Source: Opisthorchis felineus (taxonomy: Eukaryota; Platyhelminthes; Trematoda; Opisthorchiida; Opisthorchiidae). Taken from it: DNA of 64,000 nucleotides. The stretch is taken from contig SJOL01008668.1 in the NCBI GenBank assembly GCA_004794785.1, positions 217,717-281,716 on the forward strand, given 5' to 3'. Shown here piece by piece: positions 49,301 through 61,300 of this stretch. A program made the translations under genes and the position numbers. Position 1 is the stretch's first letter, and every line of letters starts with the position of its first letter. The notes beneath the pieces were generated by a model, which did no database searches, was not told the DNA's origin, and saw nothing but the letters and a program-made list of their open reading frames with translations.

Positions 49301-52300
49301 TGCATTCGTCCACCACAAGGACCTCTGACCCATAAGCTCTCATTTTGGGCATGAAGCATTTTGAATTAATGAGGTGACCGCCTAGGTGATGTTAGATCGG
49401 TGCGCCACCTTTGAGATCATCAACAGCTTTAGCACAAATCATAGTCAGGCACATATTTAGCAACGTTTGAACTAGAACGTAACTTTGCCTTACTGCCGTG
49501 CTAATTTTGAACTCTATAGAACTGGTTCTACAAATGCATTTCCGCACTTCGAAGCTTTTCACGGAAGGGGTAGTACAAACATTTAGGTATATGTCTCATC
49601 CACTTAACTTAGTGAACAAAAATAATGCTTTTCAACGGTATGCATTTTATATAGCTTGAATTCGTAACCTGCAAATCAATGGAACGTAAGTTCGTTCACG
49701 GCGAACTACCACCAAATTCAGGTTGAAACTAGCCATGCTATAACCAGAAGCAGCAACTACAGTTCGTCCGGCAACGGTGGAAATTGGCATTACTCGTCCA
49801 GCTCGTTTTCGAGCAGAGCAATCTTTTCGAACGTTGGGCACTAAACAAGGGCATTAAACACGTTAGTATGCTAGTTATTTGGTTTCCCAGTTTTCTACCA
49901 CTCCCATTGTGTCTGTCACCTTTATGGAGTTTTCCTTGCCTCAGGGAAACGGGACGACCAAAATCCTATCCACAGACCCTATGTTTCGCATTTAGTGATT
50001 GGTGTTGTAAGAGGGGATAGCCCAAAAAATGTTTTCTCTCGTTATCGAACCAACCGAGTTAGCAATGTAGGGGAACGCTCTAGGTGGACGATGCGTTACA
50101 GTACCGATGGGTCCATCTGAGTTGTAAGTAAGAAGAAGCCCAGAGTCAATCAGCAGATGGGTACGAATTGCACATAGAGCTAAGAGGCCCACTGTAAATG
50201 ATCAGGCTATCACCGACGATTAAAGTCTAAAACAACTTCTCAAATGAGAACGTTCCACTGAAACGTATGTTTCACTGAAAACCTTAGCTTAGCAAACCCT
50301 ACTCTCCGTTTTGTAAGAAAACGTTTGTACACATTTCCAAGGTCCTTGTCAACTTGACTTTTTCATGTTGGTCTTCCATCCCTTTTACGTCATTTTCCAG
50401 TCGGTGGGTCTATCACGCTTTCCGTCTACTGCTCTGCGGCTTTGATATTTTGGTACGGAATCAAGCTTATCAATGATAATGAGACCGATGCGGGAAGTGT
50501 CGTTCTGGTAAGTTATTCTGACGACTGTCCACTGGCTTACTCAATCTGTGATAGAGTATGAGGTTTACTAACTGTATAACGCTAGACAAACTTTTACTGG
50601 TTAGCCAAGCTGTCTCAACATTCTCACCAACGGACTGACCATTTTCAAGCCTTCGTAACTCCTAAAAAGTGGTGCTTAGCAAGGTGAGCAACTTAGGTCG
50701 CTTGGTAATCAGCTACAAGGTCTCAACCGATCCATTTGCCAGAAGGTAGCCCAAAGAAACTGCAGTATTAAATAAAACTGGATCATCTATATTGGACTGA
50801 GCCACTTCCGCGTCAAAATTAGCCAACTTAATATGAATGATGAAATTAAGCACTGTCCGTTTTATATAGATTTCCCTCGACACTAAAAATTATGAGCAGG
50901 ATTATGGGCAACACAACTATGCAACCACACTGACAAGGTCCTTGCGAAACGGTCATAATAGCCCAACCAGATCTGGTACTTGTCAAAACGAAGTTTTCGT
51001 CAGGTCAATGTATATGAGGAAGCGTGGAAGATCCCCCATGGTTCAGGTTTCGCCGTCCACCTGGACTCGTATCAGTTATGCTCGGTCGCTGGTCTACTAG
51101 TGTAACGATGGATACTACTGATGAACCATGCGAGTAGGCTATGGTTACTGGCCAAGCTCCGCCCGCATCTGGTGCAAGATGAAGTTTATTGTGAAAATTG
51201 TGGAGCCGCTTTGCAGTGTTCGTTTACTATTGTGTAATAGTCGGTGAATATCCAGGAAATTTCAAGAAGACGCGTGAAGATGTTCAGTTTTTGAAGACTA
51301 TGTGAATGTGAGATGCTTACTTTCCTGTCTAATGACTTGTAACTGCTTAGTTGGTGTTTGCTAATAAGTGACTTCGCAGCGAAGGGCTTTCCTCCTTTCA
51401 CTATTAGGCGTAGTTAGAAAAGCTGACATCGTGCGTCAGGAAAGATTGTCCGAATGGATAAAAATATGTGTCGGTACTCCCAGATCTTTTGCGAGACGCA
51501 TTGGTCCTCAATGTTAGATTGAGGGTTGGAAAGGGGAAGTTATTCCCGACTACTGCTAACAAAGAGATTAATCATTAACTTCCTTCAGTTTTCTATAAAA
51601 TGATGCTGAAGGGTGTATTGTAGTGTATACAAATGTACAACAAAACATTCATCGCTCAACTCTCCAATGACCATATCTCCTAGGTAACAGCTTTTGTTCG
51701 GCATCAGCAACTAGGACGAATCTGTTGGCCAGTCCCCGTTACTGGCAATATAACTACTCTGATTTGAAAATCAAGGTGCAAGTGCCGAGCTGGCTTCTCT
51801 ATCTAGCACTTCAAGCACTTGGGGGTGTCAAGTGGCACGAGATTTGAAAGTCATGAAAGTTTATTACAAAGATATGTTCTGGTGGAGAGACATCTGGGAT
51901 ACCGAATTCGATTTGATGCTTTCAGTTAATTCAAAGTAACGATTTCGCACAACTAATAGGAACTCGAAATCCGTAGCATTGATAAATTGGACGATCAATG
52001 TGCGTTTTGAGGCACACGTGTTATTGCTAATCTCAGTAGGAAATCATTTTTTATAATTGGCCTAGGGTTTTGCATTGGAAAAGAGAGCAGAATTATGGGT
52101 ATATCACGGGTTAGGATGTCTAGCTTTCAAAAATTTTTGTTATAGGCTTAAACAAAGGTGGCTTATTCACTAAAGTGTAGAGAGGTTTGGTAACACTTTA
52201 TCCGGTAGAAAATAGTTATGATAGAGCATTGTGAGTGCCTTCAAGATGTTTGAATTCTATGTTTAAATGCTGGTACTCCTTGGCACTTAGGATAAGCGTT

Positions 52301-55300
52301 AATTGATTAGGTGGCTATTGATTCTTTCACCGAGCTTGACAATTGATCAGATCAACAGCCACCTGATCTATTACCAATGAATTCACCCGAGCTACTAGTA
52401 TTGCAAGAAATTATTTAGGATTATTCTTGTGTCCGACTGTTTTCGCTCGCTTTGCACTACCCACTTGATGGGTTTTACATTCTGTCGTTTTTGCCTGCCT
52501 GTTAGTTGATGTCATTTTGTTAAATTTGCATCACCGCAGCCCGTTGGCCTTCGTGGATTTGCAATGTTCACAGATATATTTTGCAGATAACTAGTTGAGG
52601 GGGAAGGTTTCCCATTGTTGGTTCAAACGACTATTCATTACCGAATGTTTGTTTCTGCTGTCCATTTCAGGTCTTCATCAATATTATCATGGGAAGCATA
52701 TATCTGGGTAACGCACTACCTTGTTTCCAGTTTTTCATCAATGCCAGATCCGCTGCTCAAGTGGTATTTGGAACAATTGAACGCGTAAGTCCTCGCTGTA
52801 TGAATGCTATATTTTATCAGTATGCTAGATACGATAAGGTGAAATTGATTTGGCAGCAAAACATGTTTTTGTTAAAACTCATTTACGCCATCGAGAGAAT
52901 ATGGAGAGTTTCGTGTTGGAGTTACCGGACCTTCGTGACCAGAACAATTGACTTTGGGTGTGAAGGTGGCCATCTTGAACGTGTCTCCGTGACGTGAACG
53001 GTTTGCGCGCACACGAATTGGAGTCAGACTTAGGGCTTTCGTAAACGTATGAGGAATCAACGGATAGAGAATTGTGAACAAACGCCCTGCCAACCTTCAA
53101 TGTGGTCCCAGACCTGGCTGTATGGAAAGCATATAGGCTCCACTGAGCCAGCAAAACTGAGCACATGAAAGAACCATCGCGGTAAAACTCGTCTATCATA
53201 TGTCTACATTCTGTTATGCGCTAATCTGTTGTCCCACAACCACACCAGCTGGATAGCAAATATATTTAAAATTCAACTTCATGTTTAGGCTCACACAAAT
53301 GGGTTGCCAACCGATATACCAAGCAGCATACGTGTAATGATGCAAACACTCCGAAAGCATTTTTTCACCTTACGGAACTGTCTTCACTGACGCAAAGGTG
53401 TAATTCATAAAAGTACCTGATGTCTGGCTTCTGGTGTCAGTGAAACTTGAGCAGTCAAGATCTATTGATCAGTTTCGCGGCCACGCGACCAGATCGGTTT
53501 ACAGCTGCAGTAGCATCCAGACGTCTGGATTCTATGCTTCGATTACAAAATGGCAATTTTCCAGAGGTGTATAGCCATTTTAACGAAAGGAAGTGACAGC
53601 GTAGTAGTCGTAGTCACAAGTTCCGTTATTGATTCCAGAATGGTGGTCATTCTGTGCTGGTCTGTTAAGCAGGGGATTTTTAATTAGATGAACCATTGAC
53701 TTTCGGATCTTTTCCAGATAAGCCCCGCCAAAAAATTAACCCCGCCACCCAAAAAAAGATTAGAAAAAAGAGGATATGAAATTTGTTCTTTTAGTTTTTA
53801 TTGAAGAGGATGAAATTTGAACATGTCATTAATAATTTGCATGAAAAGGTCCGTTTTTCGGTACCTTTGCCTCCAAACGAACTCACACAAGTAGCTGTCC
53901 ACTAAAGATCGGTGTGCGCCGCATTGGCTTTTTTTCTGCATCTTGTAGACGTGCCAAAGAGATTCGATGGTTTGTGTGTGAGCTCCAGTCGTTGGATCCA
54001 CAAAGTTTTCGGTATGATTAACCGTTTCATGAGTATAATTCATGTCAATCTTCGTTCCAGTTCCTTGGTATGATGCCAACATATCGGAGATCATGATTGA
54101 GCCGGGAGCGATGCAGGCCTACATTGTGTCCATCAAAGTGGCCGCAGTTCGATCTGGCACTGCATACATGAACACCTCTTTAGTTTCCCAGCAAATCCCT
54201 AAGAAAATCCACTGCTGGGGAAGGACTCGCCCTGCGTGGTTTTTACGGCGAGATATTAGCGGTTCATCGATCTCGACGTGTAGACCTGGGTCGCCGATAA
54301 CTGTTGGAGTCTGCAAAAGCCGCCAGGCGCGAACTTCGCGAAGAAAGTTCTTCCAGTCAACAGCGGTCGTGTGGCGTATAGATAATTCTTCTGAGCAGAA
54401 TTTGATTTTTGCTAAATTTTTGGACCAGCAAGAAATGAATAGAATTACTATCCTAAACTCCATCCTAGACCGCTCCAGCCAAGTTCCCTTTCGAAGAGCG
54501 ATTTCTTGCCGACACTGTCGGGCATTACACCTCCACCTGTTAGAAACAGTTGAAAGTGTCATTTGGTGGCCATTGTTGCCTAAACGTTGCTGATGTGTCA
54601 CTCCGTCGCTTTGCAAAAAACGTATTGCTGTCTCCTTGTCATGAAGGAGAGGTGAAAGCGTCAGAAAGTTCATTTAAGGTTTTACTTCCGAACGGAGAAA
54701 ATTTTTGCAAAAAATGAGCCTAGATGCGGATAAGGAATTGTTTTCATTAAAAATAGGTCAAGGTTATGTGCGTACATTAAATTGGAGCTGGCAAAAAGTG
54801 GCGGGGCTTAACTTTTCGCGCATGCACTTTTTGCATTAGTGGCGGGGCTTATCTGGAAAAGATCCGACTTTCGTGAATCAATAACTGGTTGCCCTCAAGT
54901 ATACCCACAGTATTGGCGCCTGCACTCATCCTTCTCTCTGTGTCTTTCCAGCATCCTGTCTCGGCTGCTCTCTGCCTACTTTCCAATAGTTCAGCTTAAA
55001 ATTCCCCCCCCCCTCCCAACTTGACAGATACTTCTGTCGAGTGCATTCAAGTTTGTCGAAGATACCACCCTTCAATGCACCAGTTTGCTAAATGTATCAG
55101 ATTTTGCACGTCCCAATCAAATCCGACAGTCTCTCATGGGAATTTTGCCCTCACGTGTTCTCATCTTATGATGAGAACCAGATTTTCAAATGTACCGACT
55201 GCCGCTCATTTATACGGTAGGATTCTTAGTGAGATAGAATTTCCTAAATTACCCGGTCCCGAATTTTTCGTTCGTTCTTTTGTTCTTTTTGTAGCAATTT

Positions 55301-58300
55301 GGGATCGTTTTTTATCCGGCGTTTTAACCATGCTAATGAAGAGCCTGTTACTATCAAGGTTATATTCAACAAACCAAATCCAGTTGTTTTGTGTGAATTA
55401 GCTTCCCAGTATTTTCCAAAGTAGAAGGAATGAACTAGGGCTGAATAGAAGTCCTGTTTTGTTCTCTTAAGTGTTGCTGATGTTTGTCCGATCTCGAATT
55501 CTCATTCTTTTGTCTCAGCAAACGAGAAATGTCAAACTATCATGACACGGAACACTTTCATCATTCCGTCCGCCTATCAGCAATTCCTCATCTGCTTCCA
55601 ACGTCTTAACAATTCAGTGAATTTGGATACAATTAAGCTCAATATTGAACATAACTTGACCTCATGATAATTCCCCCATTCATTTGCTTACTCCGCCCAT
55701 GTACTTTTGATCTCCATCTGGTTTGCTTATCTATACCCGCCAATCACCTTGCCGCAAAGGCCGTTCCATTCGACACCTGTGTATTCACATGTCTGTCTGT
55801 CTGTCTGTGGGTGAATGTGCGCAGCTGACCTACTCACTCGTTCCCTTTCGTATCCCGTTTGCTGAGCCTGCCTTGGCTTGTTTTCTCGTGAGCTCTGTGT
55901 GATCGCACCGCCAGTCAGAATCACGAGACTGTCGTCAGAATGGCGACCGCAACCTACACTTCCCAGTTAGCATTCCGCTCACCGTGGTTAGGTGTGCGGA
56001 TGTTGACACGGCACATTACCGGTCAGTGACAGACTTGTGCACTTGTTGACGTTACGAGCATGGACAATTGAGGTTTTTTGTGTGCATTTGCTTACCCTTG
56101 TGTAAACAGTATCGTAGAGTTTCGAACCCAATTCCTCCTTTTGATATTCGGAATTGTCGAACCTATTCGTCACTCAAAGTTCAGTATCGGGAACCTCAAC
56201 ACTCAGTCAGTTTATAAGAAGCCTCACCTGCGTGTCAAGCCCTATAAGATTAAAGTCGATAGGATTGACTAGGCATGTGCTGCATGATGTCGACTGTTAG
56301 CGAATGATAAAAATGTTTTGCCGGATTTTAAGTTCGTGGGCATAAGTTTGACCGGGCATTGGGTTTTTCGTTAGTGTGCCACAGTTCGACCAAATGGTGA
56401 AGTATCTGTGACCAAGGCGAAAGATCGTTGTCTGCTTACAAAGTAATAGGCTTTTTTCCTAAAAAAAGTGTTCTGGATTTTGAATCAGTGTGCTTTGGAC
56501 TGATTACTTTCTAGCGTTCGTCGCCCTTAGCCCCAGAGGTGGTTGCCGTTTGAGGCTAGCTTGCCCGGCCTTTTTGATACACTGATTCGTGTGGCCCGTG
56601 ATAGCTATGGTGTCCTAACAGTGTGAGGTGACTACGGGTGCTGATCAGACCACTGACACATACTCTCCGTCATTCCGGTTGATGTAGGGTGATCCACATA
56701 CTTCAACTATCCAAATCAACCCTGGATGAGGCTAAGTATCAGATGGTCACTCCAGCTGTTCAGTCACTCACTACACCTTTTGAGCAAGCCAAACTGTCGA
56801 TTTATTCAGCATATGCATTGTGTGGTGTTTTGTATACGAGATCTTTTCAATAAGGACAGTTGTGTCACAATGGTTATCTTCTGTACTGACAGGCCAATGG
56901 GATGAATCAAGAAAATCTGATCCAAAAGGCGTGACAGACCCGACTGGAAAGAACAGAATCAGAATAGGAATCACTAGATATGCAAATGCCTTATAGTGAC
57001 ATGACAAGAGCTAGAAACTATCCGTAAGTTATGGGGCGAGGAACAATGAATTCTCCAGTCCAATCATCTGAGAAGCACTTTGGGGCTTTCGAGAAGTCAT
57101 CTATTCATGGATGTTTGGGAGGCAATCATTGGACTTATAATTAGATAACATTTTGCTCTGGACACGAAGTTTCGTTAGGCCAAGTAATTAGGTTATAATT
57201 TGTCGAGTTTTAAGGTAGACCAGATGCCAACCGGCAAGGCAGTCTACCATTGGCGTGATAGATGATCGCCTAGCTTCGAAGAACATTATATCCTCTGTCG
57301 TCACTGAGTTTACATTTCGTAATTGGTTCTGCTGAGTGAACTTACACCGTAAGAATGGCTTATTTCTCTCACCTTTTATTCTTGTGTTTTACTGTCTTGA
57401 ACGTCGTTTTTTTCCCAACGAAATGGGTCATCACCGGTGGTGTATTACTCGATAATGGGTTTGACGCTGTTGGCACTCAGATTCTAGGCTTAATGCTTTC
57501 ATTGGGAAGTTCACTGCTGCTCATTTTTTCACTGTTTTGGGAGGTCGGATTTACTTTATCCTGAGGTAATTTTACCACTACTTTGGCTACCATGGCCTTC
57601 GCAGGCCCTACATGTTGGAGTGCCCAAGATAACCGTCGCAAATAACCATGGATGGTCGGCTCATGTTGAATTCACTTTCTCCGAAGTCACTCGAATCCCG
57701 TTTGAAGCTTTCTTGCTCTGAACATTGCATGCACCCCGCAACTTAATCTGTAGGTTTCTCAGTGCATCTAACTTCGCAGCTAGATTTTCTGTTTCAGTGC
57801 CGTCTTCCTAAGGCTGCTGGAGAAAGAATGCTAGCTCTTATCCGGGTCGCTGAAGCCTGTTTCCGTGTGTAATGAAATATTATCGATTAGTCCCAGCGAA
57901 ATAGAGGTCAGGATTAAAAGTGATACTTGTTAGAACTTTTAGGCAATGATATTTTTCATGTTCGACAGTTTTAACTCCAAGCGCTTTTTGAATTCAAACC
58001 TGCGTTTGCCCGCTACTCCAGTTTTATCTATCCTGTTCTTATCTACCTACCGCGATGCCCCAGTGGAAATAATTTACTGTAAACGTACGTTTGCCAGCTG
58101 AATGAAATTTACATACACTATTGTACTTCTTGGTGCTTTTCTCTATTCCCAATTTTTAAATAAGTTACCCAGACCACGTCTCAGCTTACGCTTTGTACGC
58201 AAGAAATCAACTTTCTTTTACCCAAGACTTTTTTTTTACTTAGCCTAAATTATTTATTAGCTGGCTTATTGATGGTAGTATCATTATGAACTCCAATAAA

Positions 58301-61300
58301 GTCACAAGTTAACAAACCATAATGTCGAATCGTACTTCAAATTAAGTACGAGACCACACTATTTAGTAACCTACTGCTGGGTCAAAGATGTAAACGTTCA
58401 GAAGTACCAAGCCCTCATAAGTACCATTTCACCGTTGCTCACTGTGTAGTACATCTGACAGACTTGTCCACATATCGGACACCTTAGGGCAATAACTTCC
58501 CTTATGGAACTTCAAACGAGTGCACATCCCACAACCCTGCCCCATTACTGAACTGTGTATTCTCTGGGACTTGAATGCCCAAAAACCTGACTGACACCTC
58601 ACCGCACGCGGGCGAAGCGGGCTGTGGGGTAGTCACGAACCCTTAATACTGAATTTTGTTTTCTACCCGAATTCGGCTCTCCTGGTCACCGTGTTTACAT
58701 ATGACTTCGACGATCCATCCCACATCTCCAACCTGACATATTTTTGGTACCCGGCTCCTTATCTGACCAGAATAACTTCGGCCTCAATCCGTCGTCCCTA
58801 CTTTGTCCAAAGTCCTAAGTCTTGGCGGAACAACATCTTCGTGATCTGGAAAACAACGGCTCCTGATGGTTGATTAGGTGGCTGTTGATCTGTTTGCAAG
58901 TTTGATAATTACCTTGAACCCCTGACGCCACCCATCTTGAGAGAAAGGTTATCACTGCGCGACACATGGCTAGCGGCTCCTAGTTGGTCAGCAGCATGGC
59001 TTTAGGCTCCAACGTTGTATGGCTAACTTACTGGTGTGCTTATCACACCTATGGTCCTTTATCCTGGATTCTTCCGGTGAAACCATACTGACCTGCGAAA
59101 TACACTCATTTGAATGCCAATCTGGTTCTCACGGGAGACTCACGTGGAACCTATCTGAATCTCTCGTTTATGATGTTTATGGTGATATACCTTAACATCT
59201 CGAAAGCTTTCAAGAAAGGAACGGTGGCCTGATTTCCAAACTGTCAAGTTGAGAACTGTAGCCCGACTTGGTGAACTGGGCTTGAACTTCTATTTGGGTA
59301 CACCTTGATGACGCTTTGTGTCGGCTCCACAGGGTTAGCGCAGGTGTCTCACTCCTCAGTTCTCTCTCCCATATCACTCCTCCTGTTTGGCGCCGGTCAC
59401 CCTTTCTCCTGTTTATGATTGCTTTGCAGGCGATTCATACTTCCAAATGTTTAACACTGATCATTCTTAAAGGACTGCCTCATCTCAGACTACCGGTTAC
59501 TTTGTTCTTACCATCGGTTCACTGAATGCTCATGCTACAACTATTCATGTTTGGGGGCCGTTGAGTGCAATTACGTTCTACCCTAGTACATCCACATACT
59601 TTTCGCTGTTCCTCCGCCGTTCATCCTTCAACAGCCCAAACTTTATTTATCCAAACTACGCCTCTTAATCTTCGAAATGCTCGCTACTTGGTATTCTCTT
59701 TTCAGATAATTTCAGTTAACACTTGTGAAACTAACTGCTCTCGCAAGTATTTCCCTCTTTTCTATCCCTCTCCTTGTACAAGTCCCACATAGGCCCCAAT
59801 ATGAAATATTGCCGTTGGTGTTCTTTCTGCTCATTCACTCCTAGGTGGTATTCGACAAAAACTTGTGTGCATCATTGTGCATCACTTTGTTCACCAATAA
59901 TCTGCAGACCCTTTGTTGTCACATGGACAAGGCCTGTCCCTCTTTTTAACCGCCAACCTTCGTCTAACTCAAACCCGCTCCGACCAACGATACTATGCTC
60001 CTCCTGGTACCCATATGAAGTTCCAGTTCGTATCACCGAACAGTTTTCTTCCTCACCTATGCCAACTACCACTGGTCTTCCCAATTATCTTTCCCTTTCT
60101 ACCGTCCCAGCTTCCGACAATCTTCAAATTCCCTGCAATTAAATTTCATCTATTCAAACATGTGTGTCTTTCCAACTGTACTATATTCACACACTATTTC
60201 TTTTCTGCATGCTGGAGTTGATTTTTTCAACCAATTTCTTCCAATTTTTCCAATTCATTTTTCGTCCGTAGTACAGAAGGTCTCTCTCGTAAAGCACTTT
60301 ATGACGAACAAATAAGTCGATTTTGGGTTGCGTAATGTTAAACAAAATGGAATTAATCTCACTGATAAAGCCACAGTTTATTCTTTTCCTCATCACCCAT
60401 CGTCGTCAACTTTCTTTTCATTGGGCTTACTGACTCTCTACTTCATGTGCACCCTAGGATTTTAAATACGCAAGACATCGGAAAAATTTTCTGACACCCA
60501 AAATCCATTCGCAGAGACCTCAGATATATTCGAGATCGTTTTGTGGTTAATTCGAAACTTCAGCAACCTTCAGTACAATATATCATTTGCCTTAGCTCCC
60601 TTGGCCTTCCTGGAACTAGTCCCAGAGAGGTAGGCCATATATCTGTTAACCGACATTCTTCTTCAGCTAGTTTTAACAATGCTTGTGTTGGTTAGCCCAG
60701 CATTAACGAAGGTAAAAGCGGTTTATCGACTCATTCACAAAGACTAGAATTTGCTAGCCATCCTTCCATTGACTTTAACGAACTATTGTACTACACTACA
60801 TCGTTGAACTTGATCGGGAACATTGTAATCGAAGTAAGTCATAAGTTCAATAATCAGTTTGGGTGATGTTTTGGAAAGCTAAACCTTCTAGGCTGGTCGG
60901 GCGTGAAGATAAGCTGCAAACAGGTGACCCTAATGGCACTTCGCACAGCGACGGTTTCTGGAATATTTGTTGGTCACTACAACCGAATGAGGACAGGTGA
61001 CCAAGTGAATTCTGGCCACTACCAGAGTCCACTTGGCCAAATGATCCAAAAAAATGAGAAAATTGAACTTTGAGCCTTGACAAAATTAGACGTTTTCTCG
61101 TTCTTGTAGGGCTAATGCACGTGACCACTCTACCGCTTAGCTTTGTCTTGAAACCTATCCCTGAATAATTCAAACATCTCGGTATTCATTACAGGACCCT
61201 CCTATTGACAAAGATAGACCGGGATTGAAGTTGCCGAACTTCGTTGGGAACATCACGTTTACTGATATCGACTTTTCCTATCCCAAACGTCCAGATATCC

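Larger units (their letters stand above)
52785..61194 (+). other. P-glycoprotein intron 6 (8.4 kb) with a Merlin insertion
   Basis: FGTIER joins directly to [10 protein letters not shown] in homologues, so no exon is hidden here. It holds the Merlin element (53,706-54,865), a TGTC microsatellite (55,790-55,809), a C-rich run near 55,005 and one arm of the dispersed inverted-repeat motif (58,872). The remainder shows nothing recognisable. Confidence 0.85.

Noticed and set aside
56100..56130. TTTCGAACCC as a Pol III box B
   Set aside because: No box A lies at the right distance upstream, so there is no support for a tRNA or SINE here.
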